DNA of 64,000 bases from Distichodus sexfasciatus (taxonomy: Eukaryota > Chordata > Actinopteri > Characiformes > Distichodontidae), in contig JAVGVS010000021.1 in NCBI GenBank assembly GCA_032718565.1, forward strand, positions 1,184,301-1,248,300, written 5' to 3'. A model generated the notes under the pieces. It was given only the letters and a program-made list of their open reading frames with translations. It searched no databases and was not told the origin of the DNA. Positions 24,001 to 39,000 of this stretch are shown in pieces. Positions within the stretch are counted from its first letter, which is position 1; every line of letters begins with the position of its first letter. Position numbers and translations under genes: made by a program.

Positions 24001-27000
24001 CCCTTTTGTAAATTAGAATAATTTTGCCCCACCCCCACCCCCACCAAGTCTGACACATATATACTTGTTTTTTGCTTCCAAACTGCCTTGGAATTTCTTT
24101 AAAACCTTGTTGTTTATATAAAACTGCAACGTTTTTAATACCAAAATCGAATTAACGGTGGAGTTATTAAAAATGTCATGCATCATGTATGTTAAATTTT
24201 ACAGTGTAGCAGCTTTGTATTGCTTTTTTGAGCTGCTCAAATCGGGGTTTTATCTGTGAGACAGCTGTAACCCTAACATTTATTTTCAATGTCAGGCATT
24301 CGCCTTGCTACGCCCCCTGCAATAGCTCCACCTCCCACTGAGCTAGCGCATGACACAAAACACAAATAAATATTATAAACAATATAAATATTTGTCAAAG
24401 AACCTCTAAGTTAACCATGAACTGGTAGATGCCAGTGAATGGAAATTCACTTTCAAAATTAGTTCAAATCATGTATTAAAACACCCGTAAATCACTTAAC
24501 ATTTGTCACCAGAAGTGAGTGTATCTGCTGTAGATGTCAGTCTCTATTTTGACTTTTTTTCCCACAGTGACTGCATGATTCAGTTGATCTGTGTTGCCAA
24601 GGGGACAGGCTTAGGCTTGGTCATCAAGGGTGGAGCAAACCGTGCCGAGGGGCCGATGGTGTTCATTCAGGAAATAGTGCCTGGAGGAGATTGCCAAAGG
24701 GTGAACCACAGAATGACTCTGCAATGCTTTCCAAATAATGATTCAATTATGTTATTAAGCAAAATATAGAGCATGATATATTTCAAATATATTTGCAATA
24801 TATGATTTTCAGCTTCATATTAAAATGTTTAAATACTGCATATTTTTTTCTGTTTTCTTCTCTGCAACTTTTTCTAGGATGGAAGACTAAAGGTGGGAGA
24901 TCAACTCATATCTGTCAATAAAGAGTCCTTTATTGGTGTAACACACGAAGAGGCCAAAAGCATACTTACCCGAACAAAACTCAGGTCAGAATTTTTTGTA
25001 CTCTTTACTCTGCACTGAGCAGCATGAGCACAAGAGCAGAAGAGATTTGAGTGTTCCATTAGTCGCATGATCAAATGTTGTTTTTCCTTGAGGCTAGCAT
25101 GTAGTTCTGGGTATGTTAATTAGACTGGTTGTGTTGATCTACACAGACCCGACCCTACAGTGGAGATAGCGTTTATCAGACGGAGGTCTTCCTCTGGCTC
25201 CAGCAGTGGCCCCCACAGCCCCATCTCCATCCAGTCTCCATGCAGCACTGCCCCCCAGCTCAGACCCCTTGGCCTAGGGGGAGTAGCTCTGCCCTCAAGC
25301 CTCATCCCCAAAATTTCCCCCACGCCTAACTCTGGAAGTGAGACGCTACCTTCTGTCAAGTTGACACAGGTAAGGCACAGGAGTGTATGTTTTCTGAAAT
25401 GGATGAAGTCTTGCTCATCCATGAGAACCGTAATCAAACTGAGTGACACATTCATAAGGACCTAAGATTTACACACGCTGCAGCACTTAAAATGGTTTAT
25501 TTTTATGCCTGCACCCTTTCGGTTTCACATCTGGTGTTAGATACAATGACTAATGCTTTTTGAAAGCACTGTTGCACATAGTGGAAAATCAGGCAAGCAA
25601 TTTTTGGCACAAGTGTTCAGTATCCAGTCACATTTTCTGTACTTTTTAAAAATTCACATTTTAGTTATAGCTATGGGCAGCATGGTGGTGCAGTGGTTAG
25701 TGCTGACAGCAAGAAAGTCCAGGGTACGATCCCTGTGTTGGGCCCATAGGGCCTTTCTGTGTTGAGTTTTCATGCTACGTCTGCTCCTGGTTCCTCCCAC
25801 AGTCTAGTCATGTAGTATAGGTTAATTGGCAACTCTAATTTGGACCCGTAAGGTGCGAGTGAGAGTGTCATTGTGTGAGTGTGTTGTCGACTGCCCAGGG
25901 TTGGTCCCCGCCTTGTGCCTGTAGTTCTCGGGAGAGGCTCCCCGCTGTGACCCCAGTTGGAATTAAGTGGTTCATATAATGAATGAATCAATGAGTTATA
26001 GCTACCGACATTTAGCTAAACAAACCACTTCTGTAAACATTGGCATGTCAAACTTGTATGTAAATTGTCATTTACAGTTAACATCCTACTTTGGCTGCAT
26101 TTATTTGTTGGAAGAATTTCTAAACGATTGATGTGGCCGTAGCAGGACCAAGTATAACATGCTCATTTGCGGAAATGATTTGGTTAGCACTATATATATT
26201 GTATTTTTTTCACTTCGCTCGCAGTGAGATGCAGTGATTGTTATTGCTGTCGATTTTCTAACACCACCTTTCTTGATAGGGTTTAACAAAGGTAAAACAC
26301 TCTTGTAAATACACTCAAATAGGATTTCCATTTCTTTCTTCCTCATTTTTGTTCTCCCTGTCACCCACCTGTAGGTACGAGCAATACCAGTGAACCCTGA
26401 GCTCCCTCCATCTGTGCACTCTCCTGACAGTGCCTGCACCACTGTGGACAATTCTGGTAGTGCAATCTCTTATATAACAGCAAAGCTTTTCTATTTTACA
26501 AGGAAACAATTATACGAATAACAATAAATAACAGATTTTACATGGTCATGACCTTATGTGCTGGACAAATTGCACCCTCCCTTTGTTTCTTGCCTTCTGA
26601 TTTTTTTTTTGCGGTAGTGCAATAAAAAACCCCAAAACATTTCATTCAGTAAATCTGAATATTTGGCAGATGAGGACATCAGCCCTACATAACCTGGATT
26701 ACCTGTCCACTAGCAAATCTTCCTAATGTGCTGATGAGATGTTGGAGTGTTTATTACTGAAGATAATCCACACAGCAGGATCCTGCATTTTCAATATGAT
26801 CAGATGAAAATGGATATTATCAGCAAAAATATCCACAAGATAAAGCTAGAAATAAATTGACATCTGTTGAGGTCAGGTCTTAACTGCAGTGTCAGGCACC
26901 ACATGAGATATGGCTTTTGTTGGACATAAGGTAAAGAGCTGACTAAAAAGTATATGCAAGGATTTTTTCACCCGGTGTAATTCTAGATTGAGACCAAAAA

Positions 27001-30000
27001 TCTTGTCTAGAAATGTTCTCTGCGCTCTCTGCTCTCTAAAACTAGACGTCTGACTTTTGGCACATGTTCCAAGATTGATTTGGCAACTATTTATACATCA
27101 TTGATGAATGTAACAAACAGAACTCAACTTTGACAGCAATTAGAATATCATCTTCTCCGGTTTTCCAGAGTCTTCTATCTTTGAGTAACTATGGAAATGG
27201 AAAACATTTAAGAGGCATGGCATTTCATCCTAAGGTTTAGTCACCAGAGGAGCCCAGAAGGAAAGAGCAATAGCAGGGATTAGACATGGGACAGACTCAC
27301 ATTTTTAGGTCAAACATCATACGTGTAATATCTTGAATTCTATGAGAAAACACTTGAAAGTTACATGTGGAGATTAATGGAAATCAATCCCTTGGTTCAC
27401 TTGGTTTAAACATGAGCATGTAATTGTACCTCCTCAACCATAATTCTAAACCCAGATCATAATTTTCTTTTTAAAAATAGTTCTAATCCTGGCATTAAAA
27501 TGAAATCCAACACACACATTATAACTGGATCTCACATTCTTACACTGATGGTTTGTGAAGCTACAATGAACCCTATTTGAACTGAACAGTATGTCACTAG
27601 AGTTCATCATAAATCTTCACATCAAATAGAAAATCCCTTCTTAGATTGTGAATGCCCTATGTGCTCATTCGTTTTTGGGAACAGTGAATAGTCATACTTC
27701 CGTGACTCAGTGTTTGGATGAAATGTTTTGTCAGCCTGTCCGTGTCAGCACAAATGTCTCTGCAAATTTGCCATGTCGCATCACTCCTTATGTCATCTGT
27801 GTACCACTTAAAGTGGGGCATTGGCAGCATGTCTTTCCAAAAGCCGTTTACTTTGCCCTCTTTTATTGCCTCCAGATGCCACTGTTGCCTGTAAGCCCGG
27901 CACCACTCCCACAGCCGCCCAGTCGAGGCCGCCCTCGCTCAGCTCCAGCGCGCGAGTCAAACTGGAGCGTCTAGAACAGGTCTGTATTGCCTTCCTTTTG
28001 CTTTCATGCTATCTGCAAGGCCCAAACGCTGGACCCCTCTCTATAGGCCCTACCGAGTTACTCCCTCCCTCACCTCGTCCCCTGTGTTTTGCTGAGCCGT
28101 TACTGTTGTGCTATCATGCGGCTGTAGTTAATAATGCCGTTGGCCGCCATGTGGCCGATACATGTGGTTAACGCTTCTCATATGCTGTAATGGGAAAATC
28201 GATGGTCATTCCTGTTGGCTGTTCCCCTCCTGCAAATTCACGCCATGTTTGGGGCATTGTCAGCTGCTCTGTTTGTTATGAGAAACATTCCAAATGTTTT
28301 ATCAGTGACTGATTCTTAAACTGATTATCACATTTGTTACTGCTTCACTCCTGCAGGAGGTGTCATTGCAATCAGAGCAGGTTAAGAGGCTTATCTGGGT
28401 GTTTGGCATGTGCAGGAAGGAGAGAGAGAGGGGGGCAGTTAGAGGGCAGGGCAGATTTTGAGAGAGAGAGAGCACACTACACTCATGGAATGAACTTTAC
28501 TAAGAGGACAGTCGTCCTGTCCACAGGCTCTGGAGGTGCTGGAGACAAAGCCAACCGAGTCTCAGCTCCACACTCTGAGAGAGAGACTCCGTGTGGATCC
28601 TGGAGGAACAGTGGCCTATGGAGGTGAGCACACCTCATGCATGTTATTAGCTCCCTGTAGTGCTTAAGAAGTATTGATTAGCTTCATAAAGTCTTGTTTT
28701 AAAATGTAATGAGAGTACGTCTCAAGGGAAGAGTTGCATCACCTTAATGAGACTTCTGCACTTTACATGTGTCTAGAACTTGTTCTGATTTTACACGTGC
28801 ATAAATTATATATACCATCTATTTTTTTTAATCCAAACTCAGATCTGGACCATGATGAATGAAACTGCAACCCTTTCTTCCATATATCTTTAATATTGTC
28901 CTTAGGCAAAATTCAAATTGCAGCCATAGCATTTATTGGTTTATTATTCATATTTTACCCCAGATTTTGAAACTCTCATAAAAGAACTCTTCAAGCTGAC
29001 AGATGAGTCGAAGCTGGAACAGGAAGTAGCCAGAATCACTTCTGATGATCTCACTGACTCTTCATCAAACCCTTTGGTATTCATTGTATTATTTGTATCA
29101 GCAGTTTTAGCATGCATTTCCCAACATGGATACTTACTTACATGTATGTATTTATTTGTGATCCTGGAGGCATCGACTTCCGATTCAGATGACCTTGATG
29201 AGATGGAGAGATTAAGAAAAGATCACATCGAAGCCTTAAGAGAAATAAAGAGGCTGCAGGTGAATGTCCATATAGTTTATGAAGTCTCATTAAAACTTTA
29301 AACGAGGATTCGTTGTTGTGACCCTACCAAAATGCTCTCCTAAAATCTCTAATCCAACAGGACAAGCTGGCTGGGTCTGAGAGCCTGTGCCACCAAATGC
29401 AGCAAGAGTTAACTAAAGCCAAACAGGTAAGTTAATATTACCTTTTTTTTAAAATTAATTATTAAGAACTTTTTACAGTATATTAGAATATTTGATGTTG
29501 ACTTTTTCACCGTATGGCATAGAAATGCCTCTAGGGGGAGCTCTAGACGTAGTCATGTATTTATTCATGGCTATCTTGGTGCTCCACAGGTGCTTTTTAC
29601 TGTGAAATCTGTTGCCTTTTCATCCCATATCTTGCCTAATTTTAACAAACCGACAGGGCATCAAGCATGTAACAGCTGAATTTAATATTTTTTAAAAAGA
29701 TGTAATTTTCTTTTACTGATCATACTATGTACATCATAATGTACTGTGTGGGCATTCTCATTTTCCACATGTATGATATCACAAAGTGTCTTTGGGTTCA
29801 GGAGACAAAACCACCCACTGCACGTGGGTGTTGGAGTATTTAGGGCACAGTAGAGATGGTAGCTTGTGTGTGGAAATAGTTCTGTTCTATGAGTCATAAA
29901 AACGGGCTCAACTCACACTAGCCCTATGGGTTCCATCTCAGAGCCTCAGAAGTGCCTGTTACATAAAATCAAATTCAAGAGAATCTCAGCTATCATTAAA

Positions 30001-33000
30001 TATCATTACAGACTCACGGTTTTGCCTGCATGATAAAGGACACTGAAATTAGTTCTGGTTATGAAGTGGGCATTAATTATTTAATAGGTAAATTATTGAT
30101 TGTGACTGTTTCATGCCATTTAATGATGGGTTTATTATTTGACAGAAGGTTTTTTAAACTCTTCTTGTTGAGAGAGTCCACTGGCGAAGAGAACACATAA
30201 TGTCAGTATGTAATACAAGTGGGATAATATCTGTATTACACTGTTGCAATTTTCCACTTGCACTATGCCTAAGAAAATATTAGCTTTTTCTTTTTTATTT
30301 AATATGCTTTTGAAATAACTCTTTGGTTCATGCATTGGTTGGCCATATTATGTTGATCTAAGATGTGTATAATCTTTTTTTGCTACTCAGCGATTATTTG
30401 AAAAAAAAATCAGGGCCGTGTGCATCTTTTTACCATTTCATGCTGAGGTATGGTCAAGGCAACCTACCCATCCCTCTTGCTGTGCTTCACACGCTAACTC
30501 CGATTTATCCTGTCGGCACCACACTGAGTTCCATTACTTACCGAGATCAGACCCGCAGCAGCCAAATGAGAGGATTGAAAGCCCAGCCTTGTGGAACCAA
30601 GGCTTAAAAAAAAAACAAAAAACGCTTCTTTCAAGCCTCAATCTGCCTCTCCGAATCCGTTCTGCTCTCTTCACCCTCCGCCCACTCTTACCGTGCTATA
30701 TATGCCATTAGAGTAACAGGTAGGCAGTCTGACAGCACATCGGAGGAGAAACAAGCTTTTAAGCTTTTCCTTTGGAGATGAGTGTGCAGGCAATGGAGGC
30801 AGTCCACGCTCTCGCACAAGGGCCACGGGAGCTGAGGAGGTCTGACCCTCGTGAGGTGGCACAGGCTATATGGCTCCACGTGTCTTGTTTATCTTCTACT
30901 GTAAAGTGCCAGGGATTTGAAACACTATAGATCCTCAGTGCACTGCAACTAGGGCTGGGCAATTAATCAGAAATTAATCAAAACTGTCATTCTGAACCTC
31001 TTGGTTATTTTAAACATTTTTGAAATTCACTTAATACATTTTTAAAAAATATTTTCCCCAGTGTGTGATCACATACTCTTCCCTTAAAAAACATGCTACT
31101 GCATTTCTTTAATTAGAAAAAACACCAGCTTTAATAGTTACACATATTCACAGTACAAACATTGTCAGGGAACTATGAAGGTAAGAAACAAACAAATAAT
31201 AATAACAATATAAGGTAATATACAGCTAATAACAACAATAACAGGTAAACTTTGTAAATAACTACTGCATATCATTGCACTCTCTTTAAAAATGTTTGTA
31301 CAGCAGTATCCACATTTTAAAAATTCTATTTATACTAGTATCTAGTACATAAAAACACATTTTTAAAATCTTTTTGCTCTTAATGACTTAGCCAGGGGTG
31401 TAGCACCAAATTCTGGGCCCTATACACAAGCAGTCTACATGGCCCCCACCCTGAATAAACTTGATTCTGATTCTGATATTAATTCTTTACTTAATCATAA
31501 TCAAGGCATAATGTTTAATTAATTGACATATTGATTTGACGTATGATTCCCCATCTCCAGCTGCAACACCACAAACTGGTCATTTTGGGAGCTACTATGT
31601 CTGTTTTTCTAATTTGATCTTTTCAAGATTTTATTTGTTTCTTTGCCTCATAGATAGGTATACAAGTACAACAGGTAATGAAATGAAACCCTAGTTCACA
31701 ACTAAGGTTAAGATAAAATTAAGAAAATAGAATAGAGTTAAGAAGACACTAACATAAGTATTGTAAATATACTGTATGTTATACATGTATATGTACAATA
31801 CCTATGTTTATAAACTATTAATATACATTACATTACGATAAACATTGTATTAATGTGCAAATACACATGCTTTAACTACGTTAAGTGCAGAGTACAGTGG
31901 TGTCGTGTAATGAACAACATTCTTAAATTGGGTTGTTACTGTCCTGGATGTTATTGTTAGTATTCTGTGCTGTTTACTTCGTGTTATTAAAAAAGTTAAA
32001 TAGCTGTGGACATGGCTTAAAGTCCTAAGACCTAAGGATAGAAGCTCCTCCTGAGCTGTATGTGTATTTAAAAGTAGTTTGGTCTTTTTTGCCTTGGTTT
32101 ACTAGTTGTTTTTAATGGCCTTATTATAGTATAGTATTATTACATTTAGTCTAAACTATCTTTCAAGTCTTTTCAAGTCTTGTCTTATCTTTCAAGTCAA
32201 TTCAAAATGTAAGATTTGTTCTAAGGAGTGAAATAGCTAAAAAATTATGATCAATCTCTTAATTCTGATGGTTTATGATACTACATGGTCCACTTAACGT
32301 TGAAAATTTCTTCAATTGTGATACATATTCCAAGCAACCTCTCTTCATAATGAAATTATTCAACTATATTCAGGGCATTTCCTGAAATGATTCTTTGGAA
32401 TGGTCTGTGATTTGTGTTTTAAATAATTAGTTGTTACAAAGGGGTGTCGTTAGAACATTCATTTTCATGTCCACTTAAAAATAAATAAATTATGAACTCT
32501 TTTCCTAGAAAGTTTCTGCTATGGTTTTTAAGTAAATCATTCCTGATTGTAGCAGCAGCCTAGCAATTACCAGTATATTCCGCTGTCTAGAGTGATGTCA
32601 GTTCAACGACTTGCTTTCAAGATGGTAAGCGTCAACCGGCATCTGCAGGGTTTTCTGCTTTGGGAAGTAAAATGATTCAAGGCTCTAATGTCACCTGTCC
32701 ATTATAGTGTACCATGATACGTTGCTTCTTGGTAATTACCGTGACCTAGAAGCATTCTCTTTGTCTGGTTCCTGTTGACTGATGTTATTGTGAAAAGTAT
32801 TTGACGCTGCTGCGGTTTTTCATTAAGGCCGAGGTATATTTCACTCACCACGTTATGTAACAAGTCGTTTTTTAGGTGTGGTTGCCATACCTCTTTACTC
32901 CCATGCTGTTTGCTCACTATAGGTTAAATGGACTTTAAAAGGCATGTAAGTGCAAGTCGGAGCTTTAAAGCCTCAGCGCGCAACGGCGAGGAGGCCCGCA

Positions 33001-36000
33001 TGCGAGCTGATGCTGCCGAATAGTGCTTGCTCATGCTGAGAGCATGCAGAGAGGAAGCAAGAGAGGGGGATAAGAGGGGGAGACACAGGGAGGAAGGGGG
33101 AAGCGTGTGCCAGGCGTTTCTCTAACACGATATGCTGAGCATGCCATGTTAGAGGGCCCCCGCTTCCTCAGCACTGTACTTCTCTAGCGTCTGCGCAATC
33201 TCAGCAGCTCTGCCCAACTCTCGCTGTGCCCCTGCAGGAGGCAAAAGCAGCCGCGGACGAGAGCAGATCTCTGCAGGCGCAGATCCAGCTGGCCGAGGCG
33301 GCTCAGAAGCAGGCGAGGGGGATGGAGATGGACTACGAGGAGGTCATCCACCTCCTGGAGGAGGAGATTGCTGAAATGAAGTCTCAGAGAGCAGAAAAAC
33401 CTGGGCAGGCCAAGGTAGTCCCTGCAGGACTTAGTCATTGCCCCCCCCCCACCCCGCCCCCTTCCACCACAACTACCACCTAACCAAAACAGCAAAGGCA
33501 TCAGTCCATTCCTCACGATCCCATTCCCCCTCCCCTGATCAGATCCAGATCAGGTTTTCCATTCCTCACGTACTGCCAAAAGTAGGTCACTGTTTGCTTT
33601 GTATTATTCAGTAACTGGGCTGATGTGCAGCGGAGGCTTTAACATGATCTCGCGGGGTGACGTGGGCTGATGAAGTTATTTTTGAAAATTCTGGCTAGCA
33701 ACCTCATGGGTCGCAGCAGAACCTTATTTCCTCTTACAGCATTTGCAAGACGGCTGTTCGCCATGTCATGCTTTTTTACAGTAATTCACTAGAAGGATCT
33801 CAGACGAAGGGGAATGAACCAATGTTACATTTCAGTTTTACTGAAGAGCATAAGCTCAGTTGCAGTCGTTGAAATGTGGCACCATCTAAGATTGACATGA
33901 CCACATTTTATATTTACTGTATCAACTAATAATAACTTAAAGTACCCAACATTAAAACACTCATGCTTTACCTCTGCCTGTTTTTTTGCATGAACAAACA
34001 TGGCTACCAGTCATGTTATACCAACCTATCATATAATTTGATGACTGTACCAATTTAGCACTGTTGCCTGACAGCAAGAAGGTCCTGGGCTAAATCCCTG
34101 GGTTGGCCGTGTGGCCTTTCGGTGAGGAGCTTGCGTGCTGTCCCTAAGATCACATGGGTGCACCATTTTGCTCCCCCAGTCAAAAAGCATGCACCATAGG
34201 TTGATTGGCTACTCTAAATTGACCCCCTTGGTGCAGTTGGGGCAGTTGGTAGCGTAATAGTTAGAGCGTTTGATCAGAAGTTCCCCGGTTCGAGTCCCAG
34301 GATCGTTAAAGGTACCACTGAGGTACTCATGAGCAAGGTATTGCCCTCAACCACTGCTCCCCAGGTGCTTCCCATGTAAGTTGCCACTGCTCCCTCATGG
34401 ATGGGTCAGATGCAGAGGTCACAATCCTTTGTGGTGCAAATGACAAATAATCACAATGACAAATTCACAACGACAAATAATCACTCATTCACTCACTCTG
34501 GTGTGAATGTGGTTCCCGCCACACTCCCGAAGTCCCGAGATAGGCTCCGGTCCCTGCGCCCCCGGTAGGAATTAAGTGGGTCAGATAATGAATTAATGAA
34601 CGATATAAATGTTACAATTAACAGTTACCAGTAAGATCTTCTTATATCTGCAATAATCATACAGGAGGAGCAAGAGCTGAAGAAGAGGATCGCTTTGCTG
34701 GAGTGTCAACTGCGCAAGAATGAAGCAACAAAGAAAGCCTTTGAGGTTTCTACTGGCAAGCTTTTGCGCTTTGTGGAGGTACCATTACATATATGGAGGT
34801 GCAATCAGTCATACCTTTTCAATGATGCTTGTTTTTCTCACTCTCCGAGATACAGGAAGAAGCAAAATGGTGTACTCAAAGCTTTTAGATGAACCGGTTT
34901 GGATTCCTCAAGCTGTTCTTTTAAAAGAAATAGTAGATTCTTCTGCCAAACGCCATCAAGAGACATCTAGCTTTTTCAGTGTTGCCTCAATTCTGATCTT
35001 AATCCCATCCCCAAAAAGTCATTTGAAATGTTACTGTAATTATTCAATTTATTAGTGAATGGGTGCTGTGGAAAAATGGATGATGGATCAGTACTTAATG
35101 AAGACTTGATGGGATTTTCAATGTGAAGCACTTTATTACTCCAGTTCACCCACCCATACAGTAACTGAAATGTTTCATTGCACTTAAATAAAACTTGAAT
35201 CCATGGAAATATATGGATTTGGGGTAATCTCATATATAATTGAATGAAGGGGGTAAACCCATATGCAATTTGCTGATGGAACTACAAATGCATTGCAGAA
35301 AGAGTGTAGTTTCAGTCTCCCTCTGCTTGAGATCTACCTTTCTAAAGGGAGTCTGATACCTAATAGACTGCAGCCTCTTAAGACTTAAATCATGTGCATC
35401 AGGATTGGGGTTTGACGTGAATTCAGAACAAAATTCATGTTGATAGATCTCAAGGAGAAGGGTTGGTGACCAACCTAATATCCAGTCCACTGAGATTTTG
35501 TGTGTTAATCTCGGTTTTACACTTTCCCAGGTTATTCAAGATTTCCTGACTGAGCACCAAGGATCTTTCAAGTCATATAGGTAAGAGACGGCTTCTTTTT
35601 GTTTCTATGTTCCGTTCTCAGTTAACCGCCTCTCAGCAAAAGTAGCAATCAAAACTAATAACAGAAATATAGCACAGTCAATTACCGCTTAATGAAAGCA
35701 ATAATTCTGAGATGTAATGATGTGCATTTTAATGACCAATGCAATTAGAGGCATCCTAAGTGTTCAATAAAAAAAAGATGAACTAACATGGGGTGAAATA
35801 CTGTCAGGTGTTCCTCTTTTTGTAACTTAATGAAGCATAGCTTGCTGTTTTGTTTTCTCGGGATGTTGAGTAATTCAAAGGTTTGTGTTAAAGGCTTGAT
35901 TTGTGCCAAAAATCAGGTGTGGATAATGATCGTTAGCCGAGGTTGCTGGGTGTTTTGTTAAGGTCCAATCAGTACGGACACCTGCTGTCTACCTTTTTCA

Positions 36001-39000
36001 CACACTGTTAGCTGAACAGCGCAGAGAGACCTTGCTTTCACTAATGATGGCCCCTGCTGGCTCTAATGACCACTGTGTCCGTGTGCATTAGTGTGTGTTT
36101 CGAACTCAGATAATAGTACATGTTTGCACCGACATAAATAAAGACTGTGGCTGCACGAGAATGCATATCACTCATGAATGTATTTGCACTTGGATGTGTT
36201 GGGAGGGTGATGACTTCATTAAAGTAAAACTTACAGAGAGGTTTGAAATCTGTAGCTGGACACTTTTTTTGTATGTGAAATAAGAAATTGTACATTTATA
36301 ATCAGTCACTGCTGTAAGAAAGGAGAGGCGGAGACAGTGGGTTTGTATGTGTACAATACCTCTGTTAGGTTCTTCTAATATGTTGTGCTGAACAGGTAAC
36401 AGGGGTCAGACCAGAGGCACGTATTGTAAGGTAGGCAAATCCAGAGAAGGAACCATGGCAACAATTTGGAAATGTGTTATTTTAATGCATGATAATATAT
36501 AATGTGCTTTAACAAATTATACGCGCCATGTCAGTAAAATGTCTCAAAATCTAGAACTGATCACTAATAATAATAATCCACTACATCAGGAGAAGTATTT
36601 AAGACATTCTTGAAATACCAAATACCATCTAAATACACTAAAACGTCCAAAAAACTGTGTCTGAAAAGTGCATAGAGGTTGTGTAATGGAAAAATATATT
36701 TTCATAACAGCTTAACCATGTCAGTGGGTCTGGGGACTGAGGGTCCACTCTTTCTGTGCTAGGTGTCTTGCTGGGCAAATATCTGCACTGTTCATGCCCT
36801 TCGCTCTGTGTTCATTGTTCATTTCAGGTCACTCCGGGACTGCTTTTATAACAAGGCCCTTGAAAATAATTCAAAAAATTACTCCAACTTTCCAAAATTC
36901 TGACAATCAAACAAAATTGAAACAGCAAGTGCTGTACTGACATGTTGATGAAATGTTGGCTGCTCACAAATTATGCCGCTTTTAAGTACATCAGTGTGTT
37001 TACATTGCTTTGCTTTATATGTAGACATTCTAAGCAAAGCAAAAAAGAATCAGATCTATAAAATCTGTACTGAAGTTTCTAAAGGGTTCTTATGAATCCA
37101 CATACTGTTTCCTCAGAAAAAAATCAAGATTTCTTGTTGTGTAAGGCAGAAGCTATGAAAGTTTCTTTTCATTTACATTGCATTACATTTCAGTCCTTGT
37201 GCTTTCTACATAGAGTATGCCTGTGTGTTGATGAATCATTCTATTTAGAAACTACTTTGACCTTTATATTTTAGATTGAACCCATAATCAATATGTACAT
37301 AATCAGGGTTTCTGTGTTATTATCTCTTTTCTTGCAGTTCTCAGAGTGAACCAAAGCTAGCTGCGCTGTCTCAAGCACTGGCTTCACGAGGTGGAAAGAA
37401 ATTGTCCAGGACATACTCAGCGCTGGCCTTGGAGGCCAAGGAACTCACTCGTGCAGTCCGAGCAATTCTGGAGGTGGACTGTGAGTGATTTGTGCATACG
37501 CTCTAATGAACAAAGGGTTTTTTTCAGGGCGTTTGTCTAATCAGTAAATGCAAGCACAATTTGGAGACTTCTTAGAATTCAGTTATTTTGCCAAAAAATT
37601 GACCGTATAACATATAGTCTATAATCAGTGTTGGGAAGGTTATTCCACCACAGAATACAGAATACATGCCCTAAAATGTCTTTTGTAATATATTCTGTTA
37701 GATTACTCAATGTGATTAGCGTATTCTGAATACTTTGGATTGCTTCCACATTGTCTTGCTGTTTACAACTGTATGAATGTGGCATCACACCCTGTGCGCT
37801 CATATTCTACCCTCTTTCCTCTTTTAATATAAAGTGTTGACTGAATTTCCAAGACTGAACTGTGTTTCTGCCCTGGCTCTGCCGTGCTGGCTCCAGCTCT
37901 GACTCCTCCTTTGTGTGATGGCGGCAACTTACGTTAAATGGACATCTACATTAGAATCTTTGGTTGTGTGTTCTGAAGCGCTTCTGTTATTGAATTGAAT
38001 TGCTTAAGTTTGTTAGAGAGAGGATAAACATGTGAAACAGAGAAATACTGTCATGTAATCCATTATTTTTAACAATTCAACTGTATTCTGATTACCATCT
38101 ATTTAAACTGTAATTGCAACAGAATACAGTTACCCATAATTTGTAATCTGAATACGTAACGACGGTACGTGTATTCTGTCACTCCCCAACACTGTATATA
38201 ATGTAGCTATTAAGACAGAATATACTAGACAGGATAATATGATACAGATTTTCTATCTCTCTTTTTTTAAGGGTCAATAATCTGATTTCCTGATTCCTCC
38301 TTGTTGAATGTGTATGTAGCTTGATTGAAGAGACATTTTCTGTCAGTTTAGTCTTTTTGGTGTTCTCTTTATTGCCCATTCTTTAATGCAGTTGGTAGTG
38401 TAACAGTTGGGAAGTTAGCCCTGTTATCAGAAAGTCGCTGGTTCAAGCCTCGAAGTGGTACCACTGAGGTACTCATGAGCAAGGTACCGTCTTCAAGCAG
38501 TTCTTTGGAAGAACAGCAACCAATATGAACCATGCTTTAATTTGAACCCTCTTAAAACCTATGGATGGTCGTTTTCTCATTTGTATGCCATTCATGTAAA
38601 GGTTAAACACCAGTTGAAAGTTCACACTCTTACAGTTAATTCCAAATGTCAAGCAAAGAATGTGAAGACTATGTATGCCCCAAATTCACATTTTTGCTAA
38701 TCTACTACAGATTTGCTAACCATTTTCAGGAGATTCTCTCATGCAGAAGTATGCTATTCATATACTTCTTGTGTCTTTACATCTAAGCGGCTTTAGTCGT
38801 CTGAGCCTTTTCACATGTTTCGTATTATGTATGATTATGGAATTTGGAGTCGCCGTTCTGACATGAATATGAGGGGGTTTTATAGGATTATGCAGGCTAA
38901 ATAACTGTAAATGGTACTTTTATTACATACTTTATTACATATAAGCCTAGATGTGTATTTTTTTATTCGACCATAATCATTTTTTGTTTACCTGCAGTCG

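Noticed and set aside
33184..33516. 110-codon frame on the minus strand opposite stxbp4 exon 16
   Set aside because: It is the shadow of a real coiled-coil exon; its composition reflects the complementary codons.
34234..34330. SINE heads (also 194-265, 14627-14700, 38389-38455) as tRNA genes
   Set aside because: B boxes are present, but no complete cloverleaf is supported, and each is followed by the same SINE body and tail.
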